Source of the DNA: Thereva unica
Taxonomy: Eukaryota > Arthropoda > Insecta > Diptera > Therevidae
Reading direction: 5' to 3'
DNA: 64,000 bases
Assembly: GCA_949987705.1 (NCBI GenBank)
Contig: OX465282.1
Coordinates: forward strand, 66,027,922-66,091,921
Below are positions 11,701 through 20,640 of this stretch, in pieces. The first letter of the stretch is position 1. Each line of letters starts with the position of its first letter. A program made the translations under genes and the position numbers. A model generated the notes under the pieces. The model worked only from the letters and a program-made list of their open reading frames with translations, made no database searches and had not been told where the DNA came from.

Positions 11701-13270
11701 GCGACGATACTTCTGATGATCTCGGGTCCAATGATTGCCCATTTATCCTGCCTTGAGGGTTTACATGGTCAAGATGTAGTAATGTATGATGTTTTTTACT
11801 ACACAATTTACAAGTTCTCCAGCTTTTACACTTGTTTTCTGCATGGCCCTTTACCAGGCAATTAGTGCATAGTTTAGCTTTTCGAATTGCCGCATTTCTT
11901 TGGAGGGTATTAAGGTTAGCAAATTTATCGCACGAGTAAATTTTATGGTCTGCTTGACAATAGGTGCAGCTTAGTTTGCCTACTGCACCGTGATGCACCT
12001 TCACCTCATTCTTTTTTTCTGACTGTTTGGCTGTGAGGTTAGGTTTCATAGGTTCAATCGACTCCAACCCTTGGAATCGGTTTTCGAGGAACTCTAGAAA
12101 TTGTTTCAGATCCTGCAGCTCCCTAGGATTTTTCAATGATTGCTCGTAGATTCTTCGTGTTTCTTTATCAAGTTTCTGGACCAACAGATGTATTAGCAAT
12201 GGATCCCAGGTTTTAATGTCAATGTCCAGATTTTTAATTGCCTCTAGGCATTCTAGTGTTGTGTCATGGAGCCCCTTTAGATTAATGGCTGACTCCTTGG
12301 AAAGCTCTGGTTGATTACAGAGCGTTCGCAGTTGTGCTGATACCAGGGTTCTTTTATTATTGTATCTTCGGTCTAGGATTTCCCATGCTGTGTCGTAGTT
12401 CTCATTTGTTATACTCAAATGTTGAATTAGCTCTCCAGGTTCGGCTTTTACGTTTGCCTTTAAATAGAACAATTTCTCTGCCTTTGTAATTCGCCCGTTC
12501 TTGTGAATTAGTTCCATGAATAGGCTTCTGAATGATGGCCATTTGAGGTAATCACCACTAAAATTTGGGATATCAATACGAGGTAGCTTAACTGCTGAAT
12601 TGTTATCCATTATTATCGCTGTACTACTTGTCTGTGGTTGTCCTGAAACTGGCTGTGCGGTTGACAGTGACACCTCTTCCATCTTTTCTTGGAGGTTGAT
12701 GATGGTAGTCTGATACACGTCCTCTGTTGTAGCAAACATATCTTTCTCAAAATAGTCATCCTTAAATTTCCCTGAGCTTATTATTTCTGCATGGTTATGA
12801 AGTATCATTTCCCAGTAATCATTTAGGAGTTTTATTTTTTGTTTATAGTGAATAGATGATTGTGGTAGTCCGAGTCCCTCTTGAATAGTTTGTATGTTGC
12901 GATTCAGTGTTTCAATTATCCCTGTTTGCTTTTTTATTAGACGTAGTTGAACTGCAATTTCATCCGAGTTCTTTTTTCTATCGATTGCTTCTCGAATGAT
13001 TGTTTCTGCTTGATCTCTTGTTTGCTCGTATAGAGATTCGATTTGACCATAGTAGCTCTCAGTGAAGTACTTATGGTCGGGGTGCTGATCTTTCATAGCT
13101 TCTATCTGGGAGTTGATCAGTTCGATTTGTTGCCAGGTATGGTTTATTGTTTGTAATCGCGCCTCGCCATATTCCTTTGTTTTCCTTGCTGAAGAATCCT
13201 TGCGTAATTGCGTTGCCACCTTCTGGATTGTTTTTACTAGAAGACTTTGCTGCTTCACCAGTGGATCCAT
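5759..13270 (-). CDS. BEL/Pao Gag-Pol-Env-like polyprotein (2503 aa)
   Basis: One uninterrupted frame starts at the ATG at 13270. Residues about 220-400 hold a DUF1759-type gag region. Cys/His knuckles fall near 433-480 (CTYCQADH, CTNCLVKGH). An aspartic protease motif (LVDQGAQASF) is near 554. Reverse transcriptase carries YVDD near 965, and RNase H carries FSDASEKAY near 1139. The integrase has its H/C zinc region near 1460-1490 and core motifs GVDYAGPF, YSDNATNF and GGLWEAGVK between about 1524 and 1640; a DUF5641-like segment follows. After a hydrophobic segment near 1893-1910 comes an env-like region with a basic RSKR cleavage-type site near 2011 and a transmembrane segment near 2441-2458, resembling insect retroelement/baculovirus F-like proteins. 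The last six codons, including the stop, lie in the 3' LTR. The frame appears coding-competent; whether the env-like part works is unknown. Confidence 0.95.
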   Translation of the reverse strand: MDPLVKQQSLLVKTIQKVATQLRKDSSARKTKEYGEARLQTINHTWQQIELINSQIEAMKDQHPDHKYFTESYYGQIESLYEQTRDQAETIIREAIDRKKNSDEIAVQLRLIKKQTGIIETLNRNIQTIQEGLGLPQSSIHYKQKIKLLNDYWEMILHNHAEIISSGKFKDDYFEKDMFATTEDVYQTTIINLQEKMEEVSLSTAQPVSGQPQTSSTAIIMDNNSAVKLPRIDIPNFSGDYLKWPSFRSLFMELIHKNGRITKAEKLFYLKANVKAEPGELIQHLSITNENYDTAWEILDRRYNNKRTLVSAQLRTLCNQPELSKESAINLKGLHDTTLECLEAIKNLDIDIKTWDPLLIHLLVQKLDKETRRIYEQSLKNPRELQDLKQFLEFLENRFQGLESIEPMKPNLTAKQSEKKNEVKVHHGAVGKLSCTYCQADHKIYSCDKFANLNTLQRNAAIRKAKLCTNCLVKGHAENKCKSWRTCKLCSKKHHTLLHLDHVNPQGRINGQSLDPRSSEVSSHVAESLVHHPVLLATAEVTAVGKNGKLVVLRALVDQGAQASFITENAVQRLQLPRRRISARVTGVGGSTLETIKACIKLTIKPRFTSEYSTTTTALVLKNLTRLLPSERIFPKTTWTHTKNLTLADPKYDVPGKIDIIIGAEVFGRILLGNVLRGPPGSPIAQETELGWILSGEVEQESSNTNLQCYISEVGLNEEIRRFWELEELTTNAVLTTEDIICETHYRTTYKRAANGQYIVRLPFKKNPEDSNLGGSKELALARLLQMEKKFKTNKSFEIMYKEFMKEYLQLGHMIPVTDHIDTAYYLPHHAVMKEDSTTTKLRVVFDGTAKRQNHESLNEILLTGPQIQQTLVSILIRWRKHKVVFTSDIEKMYRQIKVDVRDQNYQRVLWRNSPDEPIKEFNLTTVTYGTASAPFLAIRTLQQLAKDTSTDFPLAERVIMRDTYVDDIVSGGDSVEEAIEISSQLITSLKKGGFNLRKWNSNCRELLQKLPWQLREVAPEFDFDQERSIKALGVHWSPSTDLFKIKVNTKDNKPPLSKRELLSQAAKIFDPIGLLAPITISIKLMFQELWTEGLDWDEPLPQEVSLKWEKIQAELPCLMQIHVPRWIGYSREAHHYELHGFSDASEKAYSAAIYFRTICGEKTTVSLLTAKTKVAPLKSKLSLPRLELCGATLLAKLLRETIDSLEIPDVPYYAWTDSKIVLSWICQDPHKWKTFVGNRVSEIQSATSKELWRHIRSAENPADIASRGLSPSKLKANTLWWEGPQWLKNDQVIYPASEIEETDLEQRKAVINTATLEVNENRIESLLQNYSSLRKLLRIIAYCKRFITNCMKTSNKRITGPLTVEEIENALPPIIQITQKEHFKEELEKLKKGQELSKSSRLITLNPFLDVNGLIRVGGRLDKSTLDYAQKHPIIIPHKGEITSLIIDEAHQKTLHGGNTLTLEIIRQRYWILNGLKAVKGHIHKCIKCHRYKKQMSQQLMGMLPKARVTPSRPFTHTGVDYAGPFDLLATTGRGSRTHKGYIAIFVCLTTKAMHIEVVTDLTSKAFIAAFKRLVNRRGPVAHVYSDNATNFVGASRIISDLHRQHSYRAEVSEALREDGTQWHFIPPSSPHFGGLWEAGVKSTKHHMRRAIGETRLTYEEMATLMTQIEACLNSRPLCPLSEDPDNLEVLTPGHFLTGAPILSLPDRNHLEINPNLLKRWDRLDRMYQEFWKKWSMEYIGRLQCRPKWNQKQDNLKIGNLVLIKDDNLPPARWALGRVVATHPGADGLVRVVTLQTKTGMLKRPVVKLSLLPVVSSNSDEEPGTLTNIMGEEMKDCGEELSSTQPKANARNPKNRKRAAHHISQSKEAKISKQERKPCPQRTYRPNLLSCLFIITTFIAIISAENLVTPYKVSTLKNREGIYFDDIAEVQLYFSEWNLLVYHNLSTYWKEYYGIKKSIRRLSILCEEENRLSRNLCIASSRQFKQQLIDAENINQLLYQQNEDTHIRSKRAPFEFVGTIANKLFGILDQEFADQYEQQIQEIKDNENLKRQLLKNQTSIIESTVNIMKKNHDSVQHQIIMIENQIQEITTQLNHSQYEVRAHQTFNSAALLITLSLMTLQNIQREILSVVMDVKRGKINTLLLTPTQLSDQLKIIREHLPPNAQLPGSGGSRNLLNLYSTMHVRTRITENNILFDIRIPLLNTESYRLYELIPIPATVNDKYIYVNPSSKYLAVNHRKDRFTPIREEDIRNCESLSPEKLMCNLKHPLFTLRSNQSHCEMELLNNENKISPFCKLKTAQAENQWKRLHNSNAWLFTLREELQVEVTCGHTLHTISLIENGIITIFGECIINHQTLYIRSNKGQNKMQASLIPENAALMNHIQLSTNLNNNSAISMIPQLVQEANSADVAGLENALKQQQRVLDNLPTINIHDLHHYGSTYIVVFIIIGIIIFARCKQHGGVKFSRASTRPTPAPRLRPRRSWPSFELPQINLEAGECSAHI
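5777..5790 (-). other. Polypurine tract of the BEL element
   Basis: On the minus strand the sequence GGAGGCGGGAGAA directly abuts the 3' LTR start (TGTTCAGC), as expected for the plus-strand DNA primer. The same bases encode residues of the polyprotein tail. Confidence 0.85.
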
Positions 13271-13541
13271 GTTGATGATTTTCTGTCACTGAATAAATTT
13301 GGAATTAGGTGAGGAGGATAATTTGTTGAAGACCGCACAACTTCAACGTTTTATGTCGCGGTTTGGATAGGTTAATTTAATGGTAATTTGGGGATATTTC
13401 AGAGCCTCTGGACACTGTGTTCTAGAGGTTGGTTTATAGGGATAAAATTATTATTATTATTTTTTTATATTCTCAGAGCCTCAAGACACCTTGTTCTAGA
13501 GGTTGATTTAATTTATTTAAAACTTCGCTCGAAGGACCAAA
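13271..13541 (-). other. BEL 5' leader with internal duplication
   Basis: This 271-bp untranslated leader lies between the 5' LTR and the gag start. It contains two near-copies of a roughly 37-bp unit at about 13398-13434 and 13475-13511, both centred on the words TCAGAGCCTC and TTCTAGAGGTTG. The duplication is not explained by coding and may be a packaging or translation element. Confidence 0.7.
13527..13539 (-). other. tRNA primer binding site
   Basis: On the minus strand, two bases after the 5' LTR, the sequence TGGTCCTTCGAGC begins with the TGG that pairs with a tRNA CCA end. The position and TGG start are diagnostic. I did not assign the tRNA. Confidence 0.8.
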
Positions 13542-13998
13542 TGTTAAACGATGAGGAAACAAACAACTGATTGTAAAAATGTTAACGTTGAGGAAACAAA
13601 ACAACTGAATTTTTATATCTTTAACCGTTGACTCGTTTATTAAAACTCCAAAACTTCTTATGAGCTAGCCAAATTTATAGCACCCAAAAGTGCATATATA
13701 AACATTATCTTCGATTTTATTCAATAAAAACAACATACATATTGACACTTATTCAAAGTGATGAGTGGACAAATAATATCATTACAAAAATTTATTGCCG
13801 GTCGCCACACATGACGCATTTAAGTTTATTCACCTGATTATGTTCAGGTGAATAAACTGCTGATTAGACTATTATTTAATGTTAATGCACTTACAGGTGA
13901 AGTGCATTGATTTAATGCAGCTAAAACAATTTCGTCATGTGTGACTTCCGCTGTGTGCCTTAAGTTAATTAAAGATTTTTTTATATGTGAGCTGAACA
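13542..13998 (-). repeat. BEL element LTR (5' LTR)
   Basis: This is the 5' LTR, differing from 5320-5776 at one visible base. It should contain the promoter. A TATAAAA-like word lies near its outer edge on the minus strand (about 13975-13990). It is followed outward by the duplicated CTATG. Confidence 0.95.
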
Positions 13999-14003
13999 CT
14001 ATG

Positions 14004-14340
14004 TATATTGCTATGAACTATGTATTATGTACTATGTATCAGTGTTGAGCATCTACTACTAATTTTTCAATCAGGCCAATAATCATGATTAAAACCAATA
14101 ATGATTGAGGATTAATGATTATGAAATCTATTCTAAACCTGGATTGTGTTCCCATTGTATTGAATATCAGTATCGGGAGGTTTTAAGGGCTCCCAATAAC
14201 GAATTTGTTGTCAAAATGGCGGACGAGTTTTGGCAAATGTGTTTCGATTGTACTGAAATTCAGTATCGGGGTTTAGGGGTTCCAAATGACGGATGTGTGG
14301 TCAAAATATTAAAATTCAAAATGGCGCATGACTGCTAAAA
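14004..14340. repeat. Inner left arm of the foldback element
   Basis: This completes the left arm beyond the BEL insertion. A short minisatellite tail is followed by a block starting CAGTGTTGAGC, whose reverse complement ends at 15270. It includes units of the roughly 105-bp tandem repeat seen in the right arm. The open frame here and its mirror at 14924-15205 encode the same peptide only because the arms are inverted copies. Confidence 0.8.
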
Positions 14341-14760
14341 GCCAACAAAGCCTACTTTAGTCTGTCAAGGCTCTTTAAATCCAAGCATCTAACTATAACG
14401 TCTAAACTTTTACTATATAAGACGATGGTCTTAGCTGTACTCACATATGCATCTGATCGGTAGGCTGCGGTGGGCAGGTCATCTAGCTCGTATGAGTGAA
14501 AATGAGCCTGCTCGTAAGTTCTCTGCGGTAGGACCTACGGGGTGCGATAGCGAAGGAGACCCAGCCTTCGTTGGAAGGGTGGTGTAGACCAGGACGCTCA
14601 GAGCTTAGGGATGCCAAACTGGATGACACCGGATCAAAATCGGGACCGGTGGAGAGGACAGTTGCGAGAGGCCAGGACCGGATCCCGGTTGTAGAGCCGA
14701 CAAAGAAGAAAAATTTAAACACAAGTGGGTCTCTGAATCTTGGAGATGAAATACCTCGAT
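14341..14760 (+). pseudogene. LINE reverse transcriptase C-terminal remnant
   Basis: Three frames of the plus strand carry successive pieces of a typical LINE endonuclease-RT tail: LLYKTMVLAVLTYAS near 14405, RLRWAGHLARMSENEPARK near 14462, and WMTPDQNRDRWRGQLREA ending in a stop near 14697. Frame changes, a deletion and stops separate them. The remnant occupies the spacer of the foldback and was probably captured or inserted there. Confidence 0.8.
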
Positions 14761-14867
14761 TAAAATGAGACTTCCAAATTTTACTAATTATAATTTCATA
14801 CCTTGGCACGTTATTTACCATTATGTTGGATTGAATTTCAATCCAATCGGAGCACAATTGCCGAAAC

Positions 14868-15190
14868 TAGTCCGCCATTTTGAATTTTAAAATTTTGACC
14901 ACAAATCCGTCATTTGGAACCTTTCAAACCCCTCGATATTGAATTTCAGTACAATCGGAACACATTTGCCAAAACTTGTCCGCCATTTTGAATTTTAAAA
15001 TTTTGACCACAAATCCGACATTTGGAACCCTTAAAACCCCCCCATACTGAATTTCAGTACAATCGGAACACATTTCCCAAAATTCGTCCGCCATTTTGAC
15101 AACAAATTCGTTATTGGGAGCCCTTAAAACCTCCCGATACTGATATTCAATACAATGGGAACACAATCCAGGTTTAGAATAGATTTCATA
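14868..15190 (-). repeat. Tandem repeat, about 105-bp period, three copies
   Basis: Three imperfect copies begin near 14868, 14974 and 15080. Each contains the words TCCGCCATTTTGA, TTTTGACCACAAATCCG and AATTTCAGTACAATCGGAACACA. The copies lie at the inner end of the right foldback arm. Confidence 0.82.
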
Positions 15191-15287
15191 ATCATTAATC
15201 CTCAATCATTATTGGTTTTAATCATGATTATTGGCCTGATTAAAAAATTAGTAGTAGATGCTCAACACTGATACATAGTACATAATA

Positions 15288-16362
15288 GGGTGACTTCGTA
15301 AATGCCAATAAACTGTGTCAGAAAACAGTATTAATGCCGTCAAGTCAAAGTTCAGTAAAAGCTTAGACAAAGTTGTGCAGTTTTAAATTTGACAATTATG
15401 AAGTGTGCCGTTTTTACTTTTTTATAAAATGGATAAAAAAGTTATTGTAAAGTTAATTTTAAAACATTTAATACCAAATATAGAACCGCTAAATTTAATA
15501 AAAGCAGTGGGTGTGTATACTTATGTACGCACATTAGAAGTTATACAATGATTACAATAGAGTTTCTGAGGACATTAACCTATCAGCCAAATACAGCATC
15601 AATGGTCGTGCCGTGTCGTGTTTTTGACACCAATGGATCATTATTCATGATTAGATTTACATGATCTTGAAGAAAGTTAATAGGTGGACCCGAATCTTCG
15701 CCTCTGCCAAGATTCTCCTTAGTCTTTTGTGTATGGCCATAATACTTATTTCAAAAATTAGATTTTTACTTTGGAGTAATATATACCGCTATCACAACTT
15801 TTAAATTGAGACTGTTACACAGAGCTAACCTCTCAACCATTCAAAATTGAATCTGGAGTCCCCCAAAGGCTCCATTCTAGGCCCCAAGCTTTTCAATATA
15901 TTTATACACAACTTCCCCATAAAATTCCCCTCCTTAACGCATTTGTTGTAAGCAAATATTATACATAATAAGTTTGTTCATACTGAAGTCCTTCATTCAA
16001 AAAGAAATCAATCCACAAAAGTATTTTATGTATTTGTAGGTGTTAAAGATACTTATGGAAGAAAGATATAAAAAATGTGAAAACGGGCGCCCTTCAACCT
16101 CAGTTGAAAGTAGCCTATCAAAATAATTTTCGTAAAATATGCGATCGTTTTAATGTGGCACAAGGAACAGCACACAAAATTTTTGTAAAATTTGTAAAAC
16201 TAATCACTTTGCATCATAGCTATTCATGATGCCGAAATTCCCATTTCAATGCAAAGATTTGACGTTTACGATACAATTATGAACACAGTGCTTTAAAACT
16301 GTGACATTTATGAAGTCTTGACTTAAACCGACTGCTTAAATTTTACATTTACGAAGTCACCC
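15288..16362. mobile_element. Decayed Harbinger-like DNA transposon, 1075 bp
   Basis: The ends are perfect 17-bp inverted repeats (GGGTGACTTCGTAAATG), flanked on both sides by ATA. It interrupts the minisatellite of the right foldback arm, which continues exactly across it. Around 16100-16200 the plus strand encodes VAYQNNFRKICDRFNVAQGT, reminiscent of the helix-turn-helix before PIF/Harbinger nucleases; the rest is too decayed to read. Superfamily assignment is tentative, while the insertion itself is clear from the interrupted palindrome. Confidence 0.75.
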
Positions 16363-18949
16363 ATACATACATAGTTCATAGCAATATACATAGTGCGTAG
16401 TACATGGTATATAATAGATATAACATGGTATATAATTTATGGTGCATAGTACATAATATTTAGTACGTAATACATAATATACCGTGTATAGATAATACAT
16501 AGTACATAATGCCTAGTACATAGTACATAATAAATAGTACATAGAACATAGCTCAGAGTATATGGTGCCTAATCATACCATCTACTACATAGTACAAAAT
16601 ACAACAGAGCTATGTACTATATATTCATAATACCTAGTACATAATACATAGTACACAATACCTGGTACATAGTACATAGTACATAGTAGATAATACATAG
16701 TTTATAGTATACAGTACGTAGTACATACTGCATAATACATAGTTCATAATCATAGCGAATAGTGCATAGTCCGAGTACATAGTACCTACTACATAGTACA
16801 CACTTAGTACATAAAACATAGTATATATTACGTAGTACATAGTACTAACTCATACAATAAAAACTGAAATCCCCAAAGGAAAATTTGTCCCACGGTACGC
16901 ATAAAAAATGACTGTGACGGAAAATTGTCCAACGTGCCTAAAAAGTTTTCACATCAAAAACTACAAACATGCTTTTTAAAATGAACTAATAAAATATAAA
17001 AGATAATTTTAAAATTACAGTACTTAAATGTAAAAATTCTGGGCCGATTTTCAGTGCAATCGGAGCACAATTGCCAAAATTATTCCCACTTTTTAATTCA
17101 CAAATTTTGACCACAAAACTCTTAACTGACGGATTCACAAAATAAAATATTCAAATAAAACATTAAAGAATAGAAATCCAACGTTAAAACTTAACATCTC
17201 CAAAAAAATTCATTTTTAATCTAAAATTTTAATCATTTAATCATGATTGCGGTTGAAATTGATCAATCATCAATCACCTAAAAAGATTACTTCTCTGATT
17301 AAATATATCAATCTCTAATCATGATTACAGACTACAGCTTTTAGTCTAAATCATTAATCATCAATCAGATTAAATTTTTCCCAACACTGGACAAATCAAA
17401 TACCTTCGCAAATAAATATTAAAAAAGAGTATTTCATTGCATTAGTTTTCATTATTATCGAAATAATCGCGAAAATCCCCCAAAAAGGGGTGTTTTTTTG
17501 CATTTTTAAGGGTGACGCCCATGTTTTAGGACCGCAGGACCCCGATTTTCGTGATCAGCGACCCCAAAGACCTTTAGGGTTCGATTTTCTTAACGTTTTG
17601 AATGGACTATTTATCTGTTTTCAGCAAAAGACTTTTATTTTTATATTTTAAAAATAAAATATATAGTTTAAAAAAACCAAAAAATACGCTTTTAATTTAA
17701 AATTAGCTAAAAAGTAAAAAATAATTTTTAATGTAAAATTTGTATTGCTCCAGCCAGTATATGGGAACAACCTACGTTTCGAAATGTAAAAAAGCGTGGG
17801 GCTCCTTAGCTATTTCCTTATTTTATTAACATTGGAACTTTTCGTTAGCGCCCCACGCTTTTTTACATTTCGAAACGTAGGTTGTTCCCATATACTGGCT
17901 GGAGCAATACAAATTTTACATTAAAAATTATTTTTTACTTTTTAGCTAATTTTAAATTAAAAGCGTATTTTTTGGTTTTTTTAAACTATATATTTTATTT
18001 TCTACTTTTTAGTCTATTATATGGCTTCTACCATTTTCTTGTCACCACCATCTTAGATTTAAAATGGTGTATCAGTCAGCACTTTTCCCACCTTGGCTTC
18101 GGTGGGACCTCATAGTCTACATCATTTAATGAACTCTAGCTCTTTATGCTACTTGGCTCAATCATCAGACTCCTTCATACACTTTCATTTGATACCCAAA
18201 CCGAGTGGGTTTTAAAGAAAAAGGTAATCGCCATTCCGCTATTTTGTGTTGGCCGCTATTTTGAATTTAGAATTACGCTACGCAGCTAATTGCAATGTAG
18301 TTGGCATACCCATCCATTTGATACCCATGTCGGGGGGTCGGCGAACGCAATTGCAAAATTCAGCCGCCATCCCGTCATCTTGATTTTTTTACAAAATAGT
18401 CAGATTGCATTGTCATCCAAACTAAACGTGTGTGCAAAATTTCAGCTCAATCGGAAACCGGGAAGTGGGTCAAATTTAACTTACAAGATTTTATTACATA
18501 GTTACAAGTGAAGCTAATAAAAGCGTATTAATAAAAGTCTTCAAAGACTTTTATAGAAAAACTGGAAAAATAAAAATCTTAAAAAGACTTTTATGCAAGA
18601 CAGAAAAAAATAAAAGTCTTTTTTAACAGTTATTTTTGATTTTAAAAATAAAAGTCATCTCATAACAGTTTTGAAAGACTTTTCAAATAAAAAACAAAAA
18701 TAAGTGTTTTTAATGACCTAAAACTTTTTTAGTTAAATATAACTGTTATTTTTATTTAAAAAATTAAAATTAATTTTAACTATTAAACTTGACTTTTATA
18801 ATAAAAATCTACAATTTAAAAGTAACCCCACCACCGCGTAGAACTCGCTATTCTGAGTATCCAGTATAAATTTTATGCAGATCAGACAACATTTACTATT
18901 TGATTTTTTAAGTCAAAAATACAAATATAACAGTTATTTACGATCCCTG
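16363..18949. repeat. Right arm of the foldback element
   Basis: This is the reverse complement of 3733-5319, with the minisatellite at 16363-16860, the ATGATT-rich block at 17180-17390, and the TAAAAGTCTT-type block at the outer end. It is interrupted by the 870-bp repeat at 17660-18529. Confidence 0.88.
17660..18529. mobile_element. 870-bp non-autonomous repeat with internal 345-bp palindrome
   Basis: The right foldback arm is interrupted here relative to the left arm (junction equivalent near 4075). The flanks repeat AATAAAA (17653-17659 and 18530-18536). The insert starts with a near-perfect palindrome (about 17660-18003, arms about 150 bp around a short loop). One or more units of the ATTTGATACCCA satellite follow at about 18180-18480. 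A related half-palindrome plus satellite occurs at 30740-31680, so this is one repeat family. Confidence 0.78.
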
Positions 18950-18957
18950 GCCTAGAC
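18950..18957. repeat. Right target site duplication GCCTAGAC
   Basis: Exact copy of 3725-3732, directly following the terminus CGATCCCTG. Confidence 0.92.
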
Positions 18958-19645
18958 TTATAGCCTTGCTGAATCTGGGACTTTCACTCCAGATTCCTGC
19001 GCCTACACCTGTCTCCGTTTTAGAGCCATACGTGTACCATACTAGCCCGCCCGGCAAAACTTTAGGAAAAGTCCAGGTAAGCCTTTCCTGTATATGTACA
19101 GAAGGTTGCTTAAATTTTGAGATTTTATAGGGCATGCCGTCCGATAGCATCTCCGCTTCCGGAATCTCTTCTATGATGTTGATTATTATAGAATGTCCTC
19201 TCCCAAGACCAGCGCCCAAGTAACCATTCGCTTTCAGCCGCAGCGCCGCGTTTATGGCGGACTTCTCTACCTCAAGGTGGAGGGGTACCAAATTGAGGAG
19301 AGTCTCCAGCGCTGCCGTCGGGGATGTGCGGATGGCCCCAGTGATGGAAAGGCAAGCCATTCTTTGAATTTTGCTTAAAATGGTTATGGAACCCTTAAGC
19401 TTCGTTCTGTGCCACCAAACTAAAGCTCCATAAGTTACCATGGGTCTTATGATGGTGGTGTATATCCAGTACATGGTTTTCGGTTGCAAACCCCAGGTGG
19501 AACCACAAGCTCTGCGGCAAGCCCACAGGGATCTGCGCGTTCTACACATCACAGTGTCCATATGCTGTTTCCAATTGAGCTTGGCATCTAGCGTCACTCC
19601 TAAATATTTGGCTTGTTGTGAAAAATCGACTGACTTCACAATTCA
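18950..19645 (-). pseudogene. LINE reverse transcriptase end and RNase H start (part 1 of a split element)
   Basis: On the minus strand one open frame reads the thumb region of a LOA/I-group LINE (AKYLGVTLDAKLNWKQH, IRPMVTYGALVW, LSKIQRMACL). It then enters RNase H (LVWYTYGSKTETGVGAGIW) and is cut at SKAISLG by the foldback terminus. The rest of RNase H is at 2987-3732. A stop lies just upstream at about 19650, so the element is 5' truncated there. EN and the RT core, including the YADD motif, are absent. Confidence 0.85.
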
Positions 19646-20640
19646 ATGAACCTAGGAAAAACAATTCAAGCAGCCCAGGGATACTTGTTCACTTAGTAAT
19701 ACCATAGTTATCTATCTAAAAGTAATCCATAATAATGTTTACCTATAAGATTTATATCATATTCATGTTTAAATCAAAGTATAATTTTAACACATCCAAT
19801 GGCTAATTTTCAGCTAATCTCAGTCCCTCTTCATGGACATATTAACTTTCCCTTAAGGCTCCGTCTTTAGGCCCTCTCCTGTGGATCATCATGCATGACT
19901 TAGCTAAGTAGCTAATCGGCTAGGCTGTTCCGGCTCTGGTGAGCACCTTTGAAGTAATGCCTTGACGGCTTGTGCCGGTCTACACTTGAACGTTGTAACA
20001 GCATAATGGCGCGATAAAATATTGGGCGCCACTTATGCGAGGTATTACCCCCCCTTAGCCATAAGCCCGGAAAAGCATGACCAAGGAGCCAATACCATAC
20101 ATAAGAAAGGAAACAAGATTCCGGAACTCCTACGCCGGCCACACGGAGTTATCTAGCTCGCCGGAGGGGTCGTGGGGTGTGTGGCCGGGCCTTACCGCGG
20201 TTGGTTCACCACTTACCTGTGACTAGGAAAATTCTTCTTCAATTCCCGTCGTCCTTCGGTCTTCGCCTGAGCCGTGTCATGGCTATCAGTTTCCCTGACA
20301 GCTCATAGTATCGAAGACTATCAGTTTTAGTGAAAGTCACTATCTAGGACACCCTGAAAAGAAATATCACCCGCCCCAACCATTCCACAAAAAAATCTAA
20401 TACACGGACATTATATTTATATTATAACCATTTAACATTCCTGATTATTACAGGTCAGCAACGCACAAGAATATAACAATTTAATAAAGAAACTCAATAT
20501 TCATTAACACTGCAATACTAATAGTATCAGATAATACAATCAACAATTCTCAACTACACGAAACTGTACTCTATAATTAACTATAATTATACAATTCTTG
20601 TCGACGAAAGATGTTGAAAAAAGAAAAGTGTCGTACGGGT
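19646..20640. other. Mixed sequence with a GC-enriched block, unassigned
   Basis: The segment 19900-20230 is more GC-rich than its surroundings, with words such as GGGCGCCACTTATGCGAGG and GTGTGTGGCCGGGCC. It could be the 5' part of another LINE, but no domain is readable. The flanks are AT-rich without recognisable features. Confidence 0.35.

Larger units (their letters stand above)
5320..13998 (-). mobile_element. Intact BEL/Pao LTR retrotransposon with env-like domain
   Basis: The element is 8679 bp with 457-bp LTRs, flanked by the 5-bp duplication CTATG (5315-5319 and 13999-14003), as expected for BEL/Pao integrases. A single long open frame encodes gag, protease, reverse transcriptase, RNase H, integrase and an env-like region. 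A tRNA-type primer site lies at the 5' LTR and a purine tract at the 3' LTR. Near-identical LTRs and an unbroken frame indicate a very recent insertion. Overall architecture resembles the roo type of BEL element. It landed in the minisatellite of the foldback's left arm. Confidence 0.95.
3733..18949. mobile_element. Foldback hAT-like transposon, 15.2 kb with nested insertions
   Basis: Both ends begin CAGGGATCGTAA when read inward and are flanked by the perfect 8-bp duplication GCCTAGAC. The element is essentially one long palindrome. The left arm is 3733-5319 plus 14004-14340. The right arm is about 14868-18949. The spacer at 14340-14868 holds a LINE remnant. Removing the BEL element (8679 bp plus 5-bp duplication), the 1075-bp Harbinger-like insert and the 870-bp repeat leaves about 4.6 kb. 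I see no hAT transposase, so it is presumably non-autonomous. It disrupts the RNase H of a minus-strand LINE. Superfamily assignment rests on the CAGGG start and the 8-bp duplication only. Confidence 0.88.

Noticed and set aside
14035..15270. Separate hAT element with CAGTGTTGAGC ends (and CAGTGTTGGG ends at 4335/17388)
   Set aside because: The flanks are inverted rather than direct copies, so there is no target duplication; these are internal landmarks of the foldback.
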